Assembly (NCBI RefSeq): GCF_905171765.1
Contig: NC_053398.1
Location: forward strand, 51,830,338-51,894,337
From: Bufo bufo
Taxonomy: Eukaryota; Chordata; Amphibia; Anura; Bufonidae
DNA: 64,000 nt
Direction: 5' to 3'
Below are positions 53,985-64,000 of this stretch, in pieces. Under the pieces are notes generated by a model. The model searched no databases. It saw only the letters and a list, made by a program, of their open reading frames with translations, and had not been told where the DNA came from. Numbering within the stretch: the stretch's first letter is position 1; each line of letters starts with the position of its first letter. The position numbers and the translations under genes were made by a program.

Positions 53985-54342
53985 GGCCTCTTTCACACAT
54001 CAGTGAATTACATACGTGTGCTGGGGAGCACACCTATCCATTGACTTTAATGTGTGCATTCACACGAGTGGTTTTTCACGCACATTGTGTCTGTGGTGAC
54101 AGGATGGAAGCATGCCCAATTTTTGGCTGTGATTACGGATCACTCGCACACTTTAGTCTATGGGTTTGTGAAAACCATGGAGGCAGCCCCTGCTCGTTCT
54201 GTGGTTTTCGTGGCTTGTTGCTATTTAATTTTCAGTCTATCAGTGTCCGTGAAGTACAGAGGACACACGAAGGGCATAAAACGGACACATGGACCAATCG
54301 CGAAGCCTCGATGGGCATCGTCACGGACGTGTGAAAGAGGCC
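53985..54342. mobile_element. MITE in EHD1 intron 1
   Basis: Ends 'gggcctctttcacacatcag' and 'gacgtgtgaaagaggcc' are inverted. TTA follows on the right and TTG precedes on the left. It directly abuts the next MITE. Confidence 0.75.
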
Positions 54343-54543
54343 TTAAAGGGGCTTTCCCATGACAGATATTCATCATCTCTCCACAAGTCACCGATCACTA
54401 GAATGGGCGTCCCGTGGCCTTCTCTGTGGGATTGTTTCATGGGAGTGGTGGTCACATAGGCACCCTGCCTCTCCATTCAAAGTCTACAGGAATAATGGAG
54501 ATGGCAGAGTGCAGTCATACTTGTTGTTGGATGACCCCTTTAA
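54343..54543. mobile_element. TTAA-flanked MITE abutting the previous one
   Basis: Starts TTAA 'aggggctttcccatga' and ends 'ttggatgacccctTTAA'. Short inverted ends and a TTAA target on both sides. Confidence 0.65.
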
Positions 54544-57500
54544 ATTACACAGGATTGGTAAATGTTTGTGACCTTTGACTTCCGTGAATTCCTTAAACAA
54601 AGGGACAGCTCTGCTCCTTCCTTCAGAACGTCCTGGAGAGTCCATCTCTGGAGATCATATTAATGCAGCCTTTCAACAAGCTTTATTAAATGCTCGGACC
54701 CGAACCTTGCAGTTCAGGTTCGCTCAACACTAACCATCAGTATTTACATGTGTATTTCTTCCTTCATTATTTATGCACTGCATAGACTATAATGGGCGTA
54801 TTTGGAAAAAAATCCACACAAAACTCGGACATGCTGCGTATTTCAAATACTGACGGAAATTATACGCCCATGTGAATAGCCCTATTCATTAACATTATCA
54901 GCAGATTCCGGGACATAAAATTCGGATCGTAAACGGGTTGCAAATACGCTTGTGTGAAAGCAAACTTTGTGTGGCTGCATCTTCCCCTATCTCATTTGAC
55001 TCTGCGTACAGAGGCACGAATTAGGACTAGATTGAAGGAAGCTTCTCCTGTGGCCTGGAGACACATTTCCCTCATTGGGATCTTTTACATTGTGGTTGAC
55101 CTGCCGTCCTTCAGATATGCTTCAGGAAGGAAACAAAGACTTGACCTGACTTCAGTTATCTTTTATATTTTGTCCTCCGTTCTTGTGGTTCCGTAACACA
55201 TTCCAGCAAACCTGACGGGTCTCTTATTCTGGCCTGTATGACAGAGGGGGAGCCACTGAGTTTGGGCATCGGTAGTTTTTATGCCTTCAGTTATGTTGTG
55301 GGGGTGTCCATCTTGGCCCCGTACAGTGCTGTACCTCACAAAAATAATTTAAAAAAAGCCCTCACCTGCTCCCCCACTGCTGCGAGTCCGGTCAGGCTCG
55401 TTCTGGTGTGAAGTTTGCAATCTTCATGGTGGGGGAATCAGCAGTTATGTGTCCCCAAATGGCACAGGTGCAGGTGAGTGTGTTTTATGTTAGGTACAGA
55501 ACTGTCCAGGGCCAAGATAAAATTGTGGTAGAAGCTGGACAACCCCTTTAAGTCAATTGGGCTTCTCTTGTGTCTGAGGTGAGTCGCGTCCAAGTATGAT
55601 GAGGAGAAGGTCCACAGTTGGATGGTTTCCACTTTTCTGTCCTATAGTAGAAATGGATTCCTAAAGAGAAATTTTTTTTTTTTTTTTTTTAGGAGGCACA
55701 GGCCTCTTGGGGCATTTTCTGGAAGTCCATGTGTCATAAAAATGAAATCTACGCCAGCTATGAGCCAGTATTAAAATACCCATGGGAATTCTGAGTTTAT
55801 AGATGGGAGTCCCATATCAGGAACGTCATCCAACCAGAGGGGAGAGCAGCTACCAAGAGCGTCTCCATTTCTGGAGGACCTGGCCCGTCCATCAATTACA
55901 CTGACGGCCATTGATTTGTATGCTGATGCTGCATGGAAATGAGTTCCCCTACGGATTCCAGCTGAGCTCGCCCTGAAGTACTCCTATAACATCATGGACT
56001 GTCCAAATCCCTTTCAGGTCCGTTTACTTCCAGGATGATGACTGTGCTGCTTTTGGGAATGGTGAGTCTTCAACACCAGAACCACAGCTTTGAATCCAAC
56101 ATTGGGAGTTGCGCAGTGTGATATCTAACGTCACATAGACTGCTCTGTAGAATCTGTTCACACCGCCATTTTCTGCATGGATTGTGGAGTGTATCCTGCA
56201 CCAAACTTCACTTGAATTCCACCTCCCAGTAACTTTTTTTAGGGACACCCGTGGCACAGATTAATGTGGGGATATCTGGCACGCCACCTTGGTGCAGTGT
56301 TTGTAATGGATTAGCTCCATTGAAGAGGGCGAAATCTGCCGGCGGATCTGCGGCATGCAAATGGCGCACCCCAGCAGAACTAACAGGGTGAGCCACGGAT
56401 TCCATAGGAAGTACACGCTAGATTTTCCGAGGTGTATTTATACCGTCTGAACATCCCCTGGGTGCAGTTACATGACACGTTTTTCTCTGCAGATTCCGAA
56501 CCTCACGCCTTTCATCCCGCCAGTTGTTGGAATTTTGCGATTTATGTTTAGTCGCGTGTTTTTTTAACGGGGGAGACATGTTTCCTAAAAACCGCATCAC
56601 ATAACTGCCGCCATTCGCAGTGGTTTTCTGACCGCGTGATCCAGCCCTTTCATGTAAATGCATCCTCACTGGCTTTCACCAGGGAAAATCTCTGCAGTTG
56701 TTTTTGGGAATCTCCAGCACAATTGGATTCTTTCTGAATGAGTCACCCTTTTGGGAATGCCCGGCAATTCACTCCCTCACAGATACAGTATTTTGTAATG
56801 GCCTGCAATAAAACTTGGGTAACACGAATCATTTAAAGATTAGTGTCACTCCAGCTTGTGCCATGCCTAGCCTTAGTGCACTCACACTGGGTGCATCGGT
56901 ATGTGGTACCGCTCAGAGCCTGGCGCTCTTACGGTGTAGAACTGTGAGCCTATGAGGTATGCAGGGATGCAAAACTATATAAAAATGAAAAAAAATCATA
57001 AAACCAGTCACTTACTAATAATGTTTTAAGTTTGGGCTCCAGCCCCCTGTCAGACCCGCACGTGACGGTAACAATCCAAGGTCCATTCATGTGGCATGCC
57101 GTTCAGCCTGCCCGTCCTGTGACCTCCTTCACTGATTGACCTGCCCCCTTTTGACAGAGCGTGCCAGGCTCAGCAAGTGACTTATTGAGACCAGGAGCCC
57201 GGACAATTTGGCGTAGATGCTGCACCAAAAAAAAACAGGCGGAATCTCCCATTTTATTAGGAGGCCGCTGTTTATAGCCGTAACTGCGCAAAGAAAGGAC
57301 ATGTCCTTTCTTGGGGTGGTGAAGTGAACAGCAGGGCAGTTTCCCTATGATATCGGAGGTGGAAACCATGCAGCTGCCTACAGGCTTTGGCGCAGAATGC
57401 ACGCCGAATTCTAACTGCGCTAGATGCCGTGTGAATGGCCGCTAAAGGGGCCGTCGGTGAAGGAGGTCACATGATTTACAGACAGACCACCATCCCGCAT

Positions 57501-58231
57501 CCCTGTGCCTGTAGTCACGTGGAAGGAGCCCAAATTTAAGATGTTATAAAGTGACTGGTTTTATGTCCCTGCACCACCCCTTTAATTTCATAATGGTCAC
57601 GGATATGACCCAGAGGTCACCCTGCTATCTTACCTAAAAACTTGCATGCTTGGTTCATCAAGATTTGATTGTTTTAAATGCATTTTAGGGGGGGCACATG
57701 CACCTTTTGAAATGCCAGAGCCCCTTCCTTCTAGCAGTGGGGGCCCGCGATGTCCTGGCGTGTGTCCGGGACCTGTCACATAGGAGAATGCCCCCATACC
57801 CTGTAACACGTAGTCTGTACTCGTCACAGCGGTTCTAGAAACTTCACTTCCTTTTTATTGCTTTGTATTCTGCTGCACTTAACTTCACCCCTAGATGGAT
57901 CTTGTCTATTAGCTGCTCCCACCCTGGTAAAGTATGTGTGATTAACCTGTTGGGCGCGGTGCCAACCCCTCTGCGGCAGCGCAGGAACGCTGTAGGAAGC
58001 ATGTATGTGTTACCCATGTGCAATTTACATCTGCTGCTAAACTGTGCAGGGCCTAATAGGTGAAAAGTGGTATAGCTGCCTGCACGTAGGTAACCAAGGG
58101 GCCTACATGTTTTTAATTGCCGCCTAGGTTTTTGGGTAGTTTTCGTCTGATGTCTGTTCTTGGCAGCCGCAAGAAGTAGAATTTGGCACCGAAATTGATT
58201 CTAGTATAAGTTCACACCCTGTTATTTGAGA

Positions 58232-58255
58232 GGGGGGGGGGGGGGGGGGGGGGGG
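58232..58255 (+). repeat. 24-base G homopolymer in EHD1 intron 1
   Basis: Uninterrupted G24 about 415 bp upstream of exon 2. It could form quadruplex DNA or RNA. The length is likely polymorphic or an assembly-sensitive estimate. Confidence 0.9.
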
Positions 58256-58669
58256 TTCCATCCACTGGGATACCCACAACGGGCATTGCATCGTGCTCTG
58301 CCATTCTGACCACAGAATAGGATGTATAGGTTATTGGGGTTTTCTTGGGATAAAATAATTTAGATTTTAATCTTCATTTAATTTACAGTGAGGGCTATAA
58401 TGGGGTGAAAAATGCATTAGTCACCTCACAGATTCCCTGGCACTCCAGAGATTACTGTCTGCTCTGGTCCTGGCTGGACATGCAGGAAATGACAAGTGAT
58501 GCCCGCTCCGCCAGTCATTGGCTAAGGAAGGCTTTTAACCCTTTCTGCCTTGTATTTAAAAAAAAAAAAAAGTTATTCCACTGGACAGCACTTTTCACAT
58601 GTTTTTTTTGTATGAGGGAATGTTATAAATGAAGGAATTGGAACTAATAGTTTTTTTTCTTGCTCCTAG

Positions 58670-58767
58670 GTTCATGTGCGCTCAGCTACCTAACCCCGTC
58701 CTGGAGAGCATCAGCATCATAGATACTCCTGGCATTCTGTCTGGGGAGAAGCAGCGTATCAGTAGAG
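58670..58767 (+). CDS. EHD1: EHD1 coding exon 2
   Basis: 98 bp between acceptor '..ctcctag' and donor G|GTAAGT at 58768. It joins exon 1 in phase (two bases of Arg135 from exon 1, one from exon 2) and encodes residues 135-167: '[18 protein letters not shown]', then '[14 protein letters not shown]' plus the first base of a Gly codon. It contains the G3/switch II motif DTPG at residues 153-156, which contacts the nucleotide. The next expected segment ('YDFAAVLEWF' in known EHD proteins) is not found up to 64000, so the gene is incomplete at the window edge. Confidence 0.95.
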
Positions 58768-58807
58768 GTAAGTGCTTCAGGAGAACAAGTGACGTCAGCA
58801 GCTAAAA

Positions 58808-59297
58808 TACCGTATTTTTTGCCCTAGAAGACGCACCTACGTTTTAGAGGAGGGCAATAAGAGAAAAATATTTTCCATTACACCTCAGCTAACAGCCCCA
58901 ATCAGACCCCCAATGTTAATAAGACCCCAACAAGTCATGTAACCCCCCCACCCCTATCAGACCTCATATCAGCCCCCAGCAGCCCCTATTGCCTCATATC
59001 AGCCCAATGTAGCCCCCCATTGAATCTCATGTTGCCCCCAGCGCCTCATGTTTAATAAAATAAATAAACCACTTACCTCTCCTGCTCCTGGACACCGCCA
59101 CTCCTCTCCTCCAGCGCGCTCTGTCTTCCGGCTGTGCGCAGCCTTAACATCGGACAGCCAAGGACCAGGAAGCGGTGTGTACAGAGCCTTCACCGCTTGT
59201 ACTAATGAGCGCTTCCATAATGGAAGCGCTCATTAGTATTCACCCCATAAGACACAGGGGCATTTTCCCCCCCACTTTTGAGGCGAAAAATGCGGTA
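58808..59297. mobile_element. MITE with 'taccgtattttt' ends in EHD1 intron 2
   Basis: Left end 'taccgtattttttgccctag', right end '..gaggcgaaaaatgcggta' (inverted with mutations). 'agacgcacc' near the left and 'taagacaca' near the right also pair. It contains the hairpin 'taatgagcgcttccataatg' with complement (about 59202-59237), also seen at 6804-6832. Confidence 0.8.
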
Positions 59298-59981
59298 GGT
59301 GGTTTCCTATGGGTGGAAATGTCCTTGGAGTGACAAGGCAGACGTCTTTCCTTTACAGCCGGTCAGTAATCCCTGCCAAGAGCGGCTCTGTAAATGGCTG
59401 CTCCCATTCCCCCTATCTGTATTAACTCAAGTGCATTCAAGTGCGCAGTAAATAGAGATAGGGTAGGGCCACGGGGGGCTGCACTGATTTGGCTGCTGCA
59501 GCTTATAAATGGATTGATGATAAGTGGTTGCATGATTTTAGCAGGAACCAGCTGCTTGCCAGAACTGCTCGGTCAGTGGTAATGGTCACAGGGTTTTCCT
59601 GAAAAATTCTTCAGTTTAAACCACAGTGGCAGCACGCATCCATAGTTTTTGGCACCCAGCACCCCTGCTGATCAGGCGGCACTCCATGCGAGCGCTGCTT
59701 CCTGGTCTTCACACTACACCTCGTCTCCTGTTGAGCGGTGGTGTAGTGTAATGATAGGCAGACGCCCCATTCACTTGAAGGGAGCAAGTACTCGTCTTTA
59801 CACCGCGCTTCCGAGACAAAGTGCACTGTGATGAAGAGGAAGCAGCGCTCGCATGGAGCACCACTTCCTCTTCAAACAGCTGATCGGCAGGCCGCTGGAT
59901 GTCAGACCCCTGGCGATCAGATGTTGATGACCTATCCTGATGACAGGTCATCAATATTAACGGCTGGAATAACCCTATAAG

Positions 59982-60316
59982 TACTGATAACCTATCCTTG
60001 GATCTGATTGGTGGGGTCTGATACCCGGCTCCTCCCTGATCAGCTGTTTGAGAAGGCACCAGTACTCCTGTGAGCGCTGTCGCCTTCTCCCTGCTCGCCA
60101 AGCGCCATATATATCGTATAGCGGCTGTGATTGGCATTGCAGCATAGCCCCATTCACTTGTAAGGGGCTGTGCTGCACCTAGGCCATGTGATCAATGAAC
60201 AGGTCGTCACTTGGCCTAGGAAAAGCCGAGCGCCGTTGCCTTCTCAAACAGCTGATCGGCAGGGGTCCCGTGTGTTGGACCCCCACCAATCAGATACTGT
60301 GACCCATCATCAGTAT
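59982..60316. repeat. Fold-back repeat ('ctgataacctatcc' family)
   Basis: The left arm ('ctgataacctatccttggat', 'ctgattggtggggtc', 'gatcagctgtttgagaaggc') is inverted on the right ('gccttctcaaacagctgatc', 'gacccccaccaatcag'). It belongs to a common frog fold-back class. Confidence 0.75.
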
Positions 60317-60320
60317 TTAA

Positions 60321-60608
60321 GGCCTCATGCACACGGCCGTGTTCCGCGGCCGAGAGCGGTCCGTGGCAGCCCGGCCGGGATTCCTTCTGACAGCAGGAGC
60401 GCACGGCGTCATTGGTTGCTATGACGCCGTGCTCTTCATGCCGCCGCTGCTGTACAGGGATACACTCGTATGATCTATACATCACTGTACAGCAGCGGCG
60501 GCATGAAGCGCATGGCGTCATAGCAACCAATGACGCCGTGCGCTCCTGCTGTCAGAAGGAATCCTGGCCGGGCTGCCACGGACCGCTCACGGCCGTGTGC
60601 ATGAGGCA
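60321..60608. mobile_element. Palindromic MITE with TAA duplication
   Basis: TAA at 60318-60320 and 60609-60611. Ends 'ggcctcatgcacacggccgt' and 'acggccgtgtgcatgaggca'. Almost the whole insert is one inverted repeat of about 130 bp per arm ('ccgtggcagcccggccggga', 'tcattggttgctatgacgcc'). Confidence 0.88.
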
Positions 60609-61166
60609 TAAGTCTGAGAAAACCTCTTTAAGATCACATGTTGTTGTTTGGTTAGCGAAATGAATTTATCCTAAATTTTCATCCTGAAATTCACGGTGTG
60701 TGAAGAAAAAGTACTAGGGGGAAGTGACATCTTCATTTTAATAATGCCGCCCCCGCCATATATAGATGTTATGCCGCCCAGTCACTGTACATATGAGACG
60801 GGAATTGCACGTCTATGGTCATATTAAGCTGCGGCATAATAGATATACGGTACATAGTGGCCATTGTCCACGTTCCTATCGGACGTCCTCTCCAATGTAA
60901 CTGTTGCCCTTTTGGAGGGTAATAGAGTATGCAGAACCCGGAGGGTGTAACACATTCCTCAGTATGTAGAGGGAGAGGAGGAATGCCTGGCATTGTGGGA
61001 CTAGCGCCAAGATATAAGAACCGCTATTCAGTCACCGGGGGTTTCTCCACCCTAGCATGCCTCAGATAACTGTACCAGACGCTGCCATGTCACGAGGCAT
61101 TTCACATGATGTGCTTTTATGTAAACCGCACGTGCACGCCCAACCATCCTGACTCGTATCCTGTAA

Positions 61167-61414
61167 GGCCTCATTCACACGACCGTATCTCTCGTGCTCT
61201 CTGCAAATTGCAGATCCACAAAGCACTGATTCTGGCCGTTTTGTGGACCGCCCTCTTAGAAGTGTCTGTTTCTTGTCCGCAAAACGGACATACGAATACA
61301 GGCAGCGCATGGTGTGCTGTCTGCATCTTTTGCGGTCCCATTGAAATGAATGGGGTCACATCTGATCCACAAAAATTGGATGCAAAACAAAAATACGGTT
61401 GTGTGAATGGGGCC
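61167..61414. mobile_element. MITE with TAA duplication
   Basis: 248 bp, ends 'ggcctcattcacacgaccgt' and 'cggttgtgtgaatggggcc', TAA at 61164-61166 and 61415-61417. Confidence 0.85.
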
Positions 61415-61975
61415 TAATAGTTGTTTCATTGCCATGCAAGGTGTAAAGCGAACATGTCCATGGCTTCCCCAGGATCCTACAATGCAGATTGGACCCCCTC
61501 CTCTTTTGTACCGTCTTCTGCAAGACGCCACTCTTATCCTAGTATCCCTGTTTGCAGATGTTTCTAATAGCTGTCATAGACCAGCTTTCTGGTGGAACAG
61601 GGTAGTCCTGTTGTCCGAGCCTGGATGTATGGAGGAAGCCCCTTGCATCCCCCCCCCCCCCCGCCCCCGACGTCGGTGCTATAAAAAATAGGCGTCTTTC
61701 TCTTTGCTTTGGCAAAATAAACAAAGGTGTTTGTAATCCAAACAGGCTGATGTCCCGCTGCTAGTGTAAGGCGGAATCTGCTGATTTGTTCTCCTTTCAG
61801 GGACTGTGTGACCCGTGCAGCACTACTCCCAGCATGTGCTGTGCAGGAATTCCCACTGGGGTTTTCCCCGCTTGTAAAGTCGTGGCTTATCTCTCGGATA
61901 TGTTGTCACTTTATGATCGTGGGGGTCTGACCTCTATGACTCTGATCGTGAGGTGAAGAGGCCATAGAGCTGATT

Positions 61976-62450
61976 GACTACTTTCACACTTGCGTCGTTG
62001 TTTTCCGGTATTGAGATCCGAGGATCTCAATACCGGAAAAAAAAAACGTTTCCGTTTTTTAGTCCTCATGCTTTCTGAATAAAAGAGATCTGTTGAGGAT
62101 GTCTTCCGATCCGGCAGCCTTCCGCTTTGTGACCGGACACAAAACCGCTGCAAGCTGCGGTTTTGTGTCCGGTCCGAAAAATGGAAAAAAAAAATGATCC
62201 GGCACTGAAAACAATGAAAGTCAATAGTGACTGATTCGTTTTTTTTAGGAGCCTAAAAACCGAATCCTTTACCCCTTTCAATGTATTTAGTGAAGGATCC
62301 ATTTTTTCCGTTTTAATGTCACAGAACTGCATTCTAATGGGACAGATGCATCCTGATGTGCAAAATCGAAACCGATCCGTATAATTCCAGTATTGAGATC
62401 CTCTGCCTGATCTCAATGCCAGAATTAACAACGCAAGTGTGAAAGTATTC
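61976..62450. mobile_element. MITE of the 'ctactttcacac' class
   Basis: Ends 'gactactttcacacttgcg' and 'cgcaagtgtgaaagtattc' (inverted). TTA follows at 62451-62453; the left duplication is degraded. 'ggtattgagatcc' palindromes mark both inner flanks. Confidence 0.75.
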
Positions 62451-62702
62451 TTAGCGTTGCTTCCTTGCACAGTGGCTCTCCTAACCATCCGGATGTGCAG
62501 GGAAGTACTGCGGACCCTTCTGTCTCTGGATGAGTGCGGTGAGATCCCCATCGATTATAAAGTGATGGCGTATCCTAACAGTGTGCCTTTTCATTATAAG
62601 GCTAGGGCACACAAAACATCCCTGGGCTGCTGCTTTTACATGTAAGCTGATGCTCATTCCATTGATTTCAATGCTGTTTTTTGTTAGCTATTTTTTATTT
62701 TA

Positions 62703-63173
62703 GGCTACTTTCACACTGGCGTTTTGGCTTTCCGTTTGAGATCGGTTCAGGGCTCTCGCAAGCGGTCCAAAACGGATCACTTTTGCCCTAATGCATTCTG
62801 AATGGAAAAGGATCCGCTCAGAATGCATCAGTTTGCCTCCGATCAGTCACCACTTCGCTTCGGAGACGGACACCAAAACACTGCCTGCAGAGTTTTGGTG
62901 TCCGTCTGCCGAAACTGAGCCAAACGGATCCGTTCTGACACACAATGTAAGTCAATGGGGACGGATCCGTTTTCTATGACACAATCTGGCACAATAGAAA
63001 ACGGATCCGTCCTCCATTGACTTTCAATGGTGTTTAAGACGGATCCGTCTTGGCTATGTTAAAGATAATACAAACGGATCCGTTCTGAACGGATGCAGAC
63101 GGTTGTATTATCTGAACGGATCTGTCTGTGCAAGTCCATGACAGATCTGCACCAAACGCAAGTGAAAGTAGCC
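62703..63173. mobile_element. MITE with TTA duplication
   Basis: 471 bp, ends 'ggctactttcacactggcg' and 'cgcaagtgaaagtagcc', TTA at 62700-62702 and 63174-63176. The 'cggatccgt' internal repeats are as in 3715-4213. Confidence 0.85.
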
Positions 63174-63566
63174 TTACAGAGCATGTGTCAGCAGATCTGT
63201 ACCTATGACACTGACCTGTTACATGTGCGCTTGGCAGCTGAAGGCATCTGTGTTGGTCCATTGTTCATATGTGCCCGCATTGCAAATGAGCCTCTAGGAG
63301 CAACGGGGGCGTTGTCATTACACCTAGAGGCTCTGCTGTCTCTGCACTTTGACAGGGCCAGGCAGTGTAAATGTGATCTCGTCTGGCCCTGTCAATCAGA
63401 GCGCAGAGAGTGCGGCAGTTGCAGAGAGAGCAGAGTCTCTAGGTGTAAAGGTAACACCCCTGTGGCACCTAGAGGCTCATTTCCATATATTTAAATTATC
63501 ATTTTTCTCAGCAATGCGGGTCAGCCAGTTTCATAGGTACAAATCTGCTGACAGATGCCCTTTAAG
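63174..63566. mobile_element. MITE with 'cagcagatctgtacctatga' subterminal repeat
   Basis: The left end 'gtgtcagcagatctgtacct' is inverted at the right ('aggtacaaatctgctgacag' near 63536). An inner palindrome ('gcctctaggagcaac' ... 'gcacctagaggc') spans about 63292-63478. Confidence 0.72.
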
Positions 63567-63589
63567 ACAAAACCTCATGACACATTCCC

Positions 63590-63838
63590 CCTAAAGAGGA
63601 CCTGCTCAGCGGGAGGAGCGGAGCACATTGCTATATAGTTTTATGGGAAAAGATATAGTAACACGTTATTAATTGTAATCTCTGCTTCCTTTGAGCTCAG
63701 TCATCATGTAGAGATGGCAGTCAGTCACTGAAGACTGCCCACTTGGCTTCAGAAGTTTCACTGAATGTTTTCCCACAGACGATATATCAGTCTGCTCCGC
63801 TCCTCCTGCTCTATAACCTGGTGACAGGCCCTCTTTAG
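63590..63838. mobile_element. Diverged 'aaagrggacctg' MITE
   Basis: Ends 'cctaaagaggacctgctcag' and 'ggtgacaggccctctttag' are imperfectly inverted and resemble the TTAA MITE termini at 27239. The flanks are CTAA/TTAG rather than TTAA, consistent with age. Confidence 0.6.
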
Positions 63839-64000
63839 AGTTCTACCATGGTGCTCTCCCAGCGTGGACACCCTGCGGTGGAGGATCGGGAGCAGCGCCC
63901 CTCCCTACGTGCACACGGTGATGACTTTGGCAGCTGGTTGTCACAGTACTAGCTGTACTTTATTTCCAACTAACCAGCGCTAGGTCAGTTGTTCCTGTAT

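Larger units (their letters stand above)
53009..58669 (+). other. EHD1: EHD1 intron 1
   Basis: 5661 bp, donor GTAAGT and acceptor 'ttttttttcttgctcctag'. It contains a SINE/LINE-like frog repeat in pieces (53283-53330, 'tatagcgctactatattccg', and about 53735-53860, 'tatgtctttggagtgttgga'), MITEs at 53985-54543, a 24-base G-run (58232-58255), and otherwise DNA I cannot assign (54544-58231). No conserved coding segment was noticed within it. Confidence 0.85.
58768..64000 (+). other. EHD1: EHD1 intron 2 (5' part)
   Basis: Begins at the GTAAGT donor and runs past the window. It is largely MITEs (58808-59297, 60321-60608, 61167-61414, 61976-62450, 62703-63173, 63174-63566, 63590-63838). 59298-59981 contains fragments of the 'gatgacctatcctgatgaca' repeat. 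61415-61975 and 60609-61166 hold nothing recognised except a C-run at about 61650-61663. Confidence 0.75.

Noticed and set aside
59394..61691. Several 60-140 codon frames in EHD1 intron 2, examined as possible EHD1 exon 3
   Set aside because: None encodes the expected EHD GTPase-domain continuation; they overlap fold-back repeats and MITEs.

Overview
The window looks like vertebrate nuclear DNA, most probably from a frog (Anura). Coding sequence is sparse and intron-split. Most of the DNA is interspersed repeats of kinds common in frog genomes: palindromic 'ctttcacac' MITEs with TAA/TTA duplications, 'ttaaagggaacctgtcacc' TTAA elements, chromodomain Ty3/Gypsy retrotransposons, Tc1 and hAT transposons, and L1 and Penelope-like traces. 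There is no operon structure, CRISPR array, or tRNA or rRNA gene that I can recognise.

Layout. 1-2.2 kb: MITEs, microsatellites and an L1 fragment. 2.2-4.6 kb: a 23-bp minisatellite split by a Tc1 element, whose transposase is itself split by a MITE. 4.6-20.7 kb: three Tf1/sushi-like Ty3/Gypsy copies. Copy A (decayed) appears to sit in the 5' LTR of copy B. Copy C (young, 14098-20561, GTGGT target duplication) sits in the 3' LTR of B. Solo LTRs have landed inside the genes of B and C. 20.8-30.4 kb: tandem arrays, MITEs, a solo Gypsy LTR and a Tc1 fossil. 30.7-38.7 kb: a multi-level nest around an LTR element (33406-37463) whose single 491-codon frame I do not recognise; a fold-back insert in it carries a hammerhead-ribozyme-like motif. 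38.8-40.4 kb: a Tc1 element with an uninterrupted transposase and perfect 27-bp terminal repeats. 40.4-47.8 kb: mostly MITEs. 47.8-51.5 kb: a 51-bp minisatellite and a broken hAT/BED transposase. 52.3-64 kb: the CpG-rich promoter and first two coding exons of EHD1 on the + strand, with MITE-filled introns; the rest of the gene lies beyond the right edge.

How it fits together. The only host gene I can support is EHD1, an endocytic-recycling ATPase. Everything to its left is transposon-dominated intergenic DNA. Target duplications and empty-site comparison within the window give a relative insertion order. The strongest mechanistic signal is in Gypsy copies B and C. In each, a 10-base sequence just inside the LTR end is perfectly complementary to a site within that copy's own LTR. 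The sequence differs between copies but the pairing is kept, as expected for Tf1-type self-primed reverse transcription.
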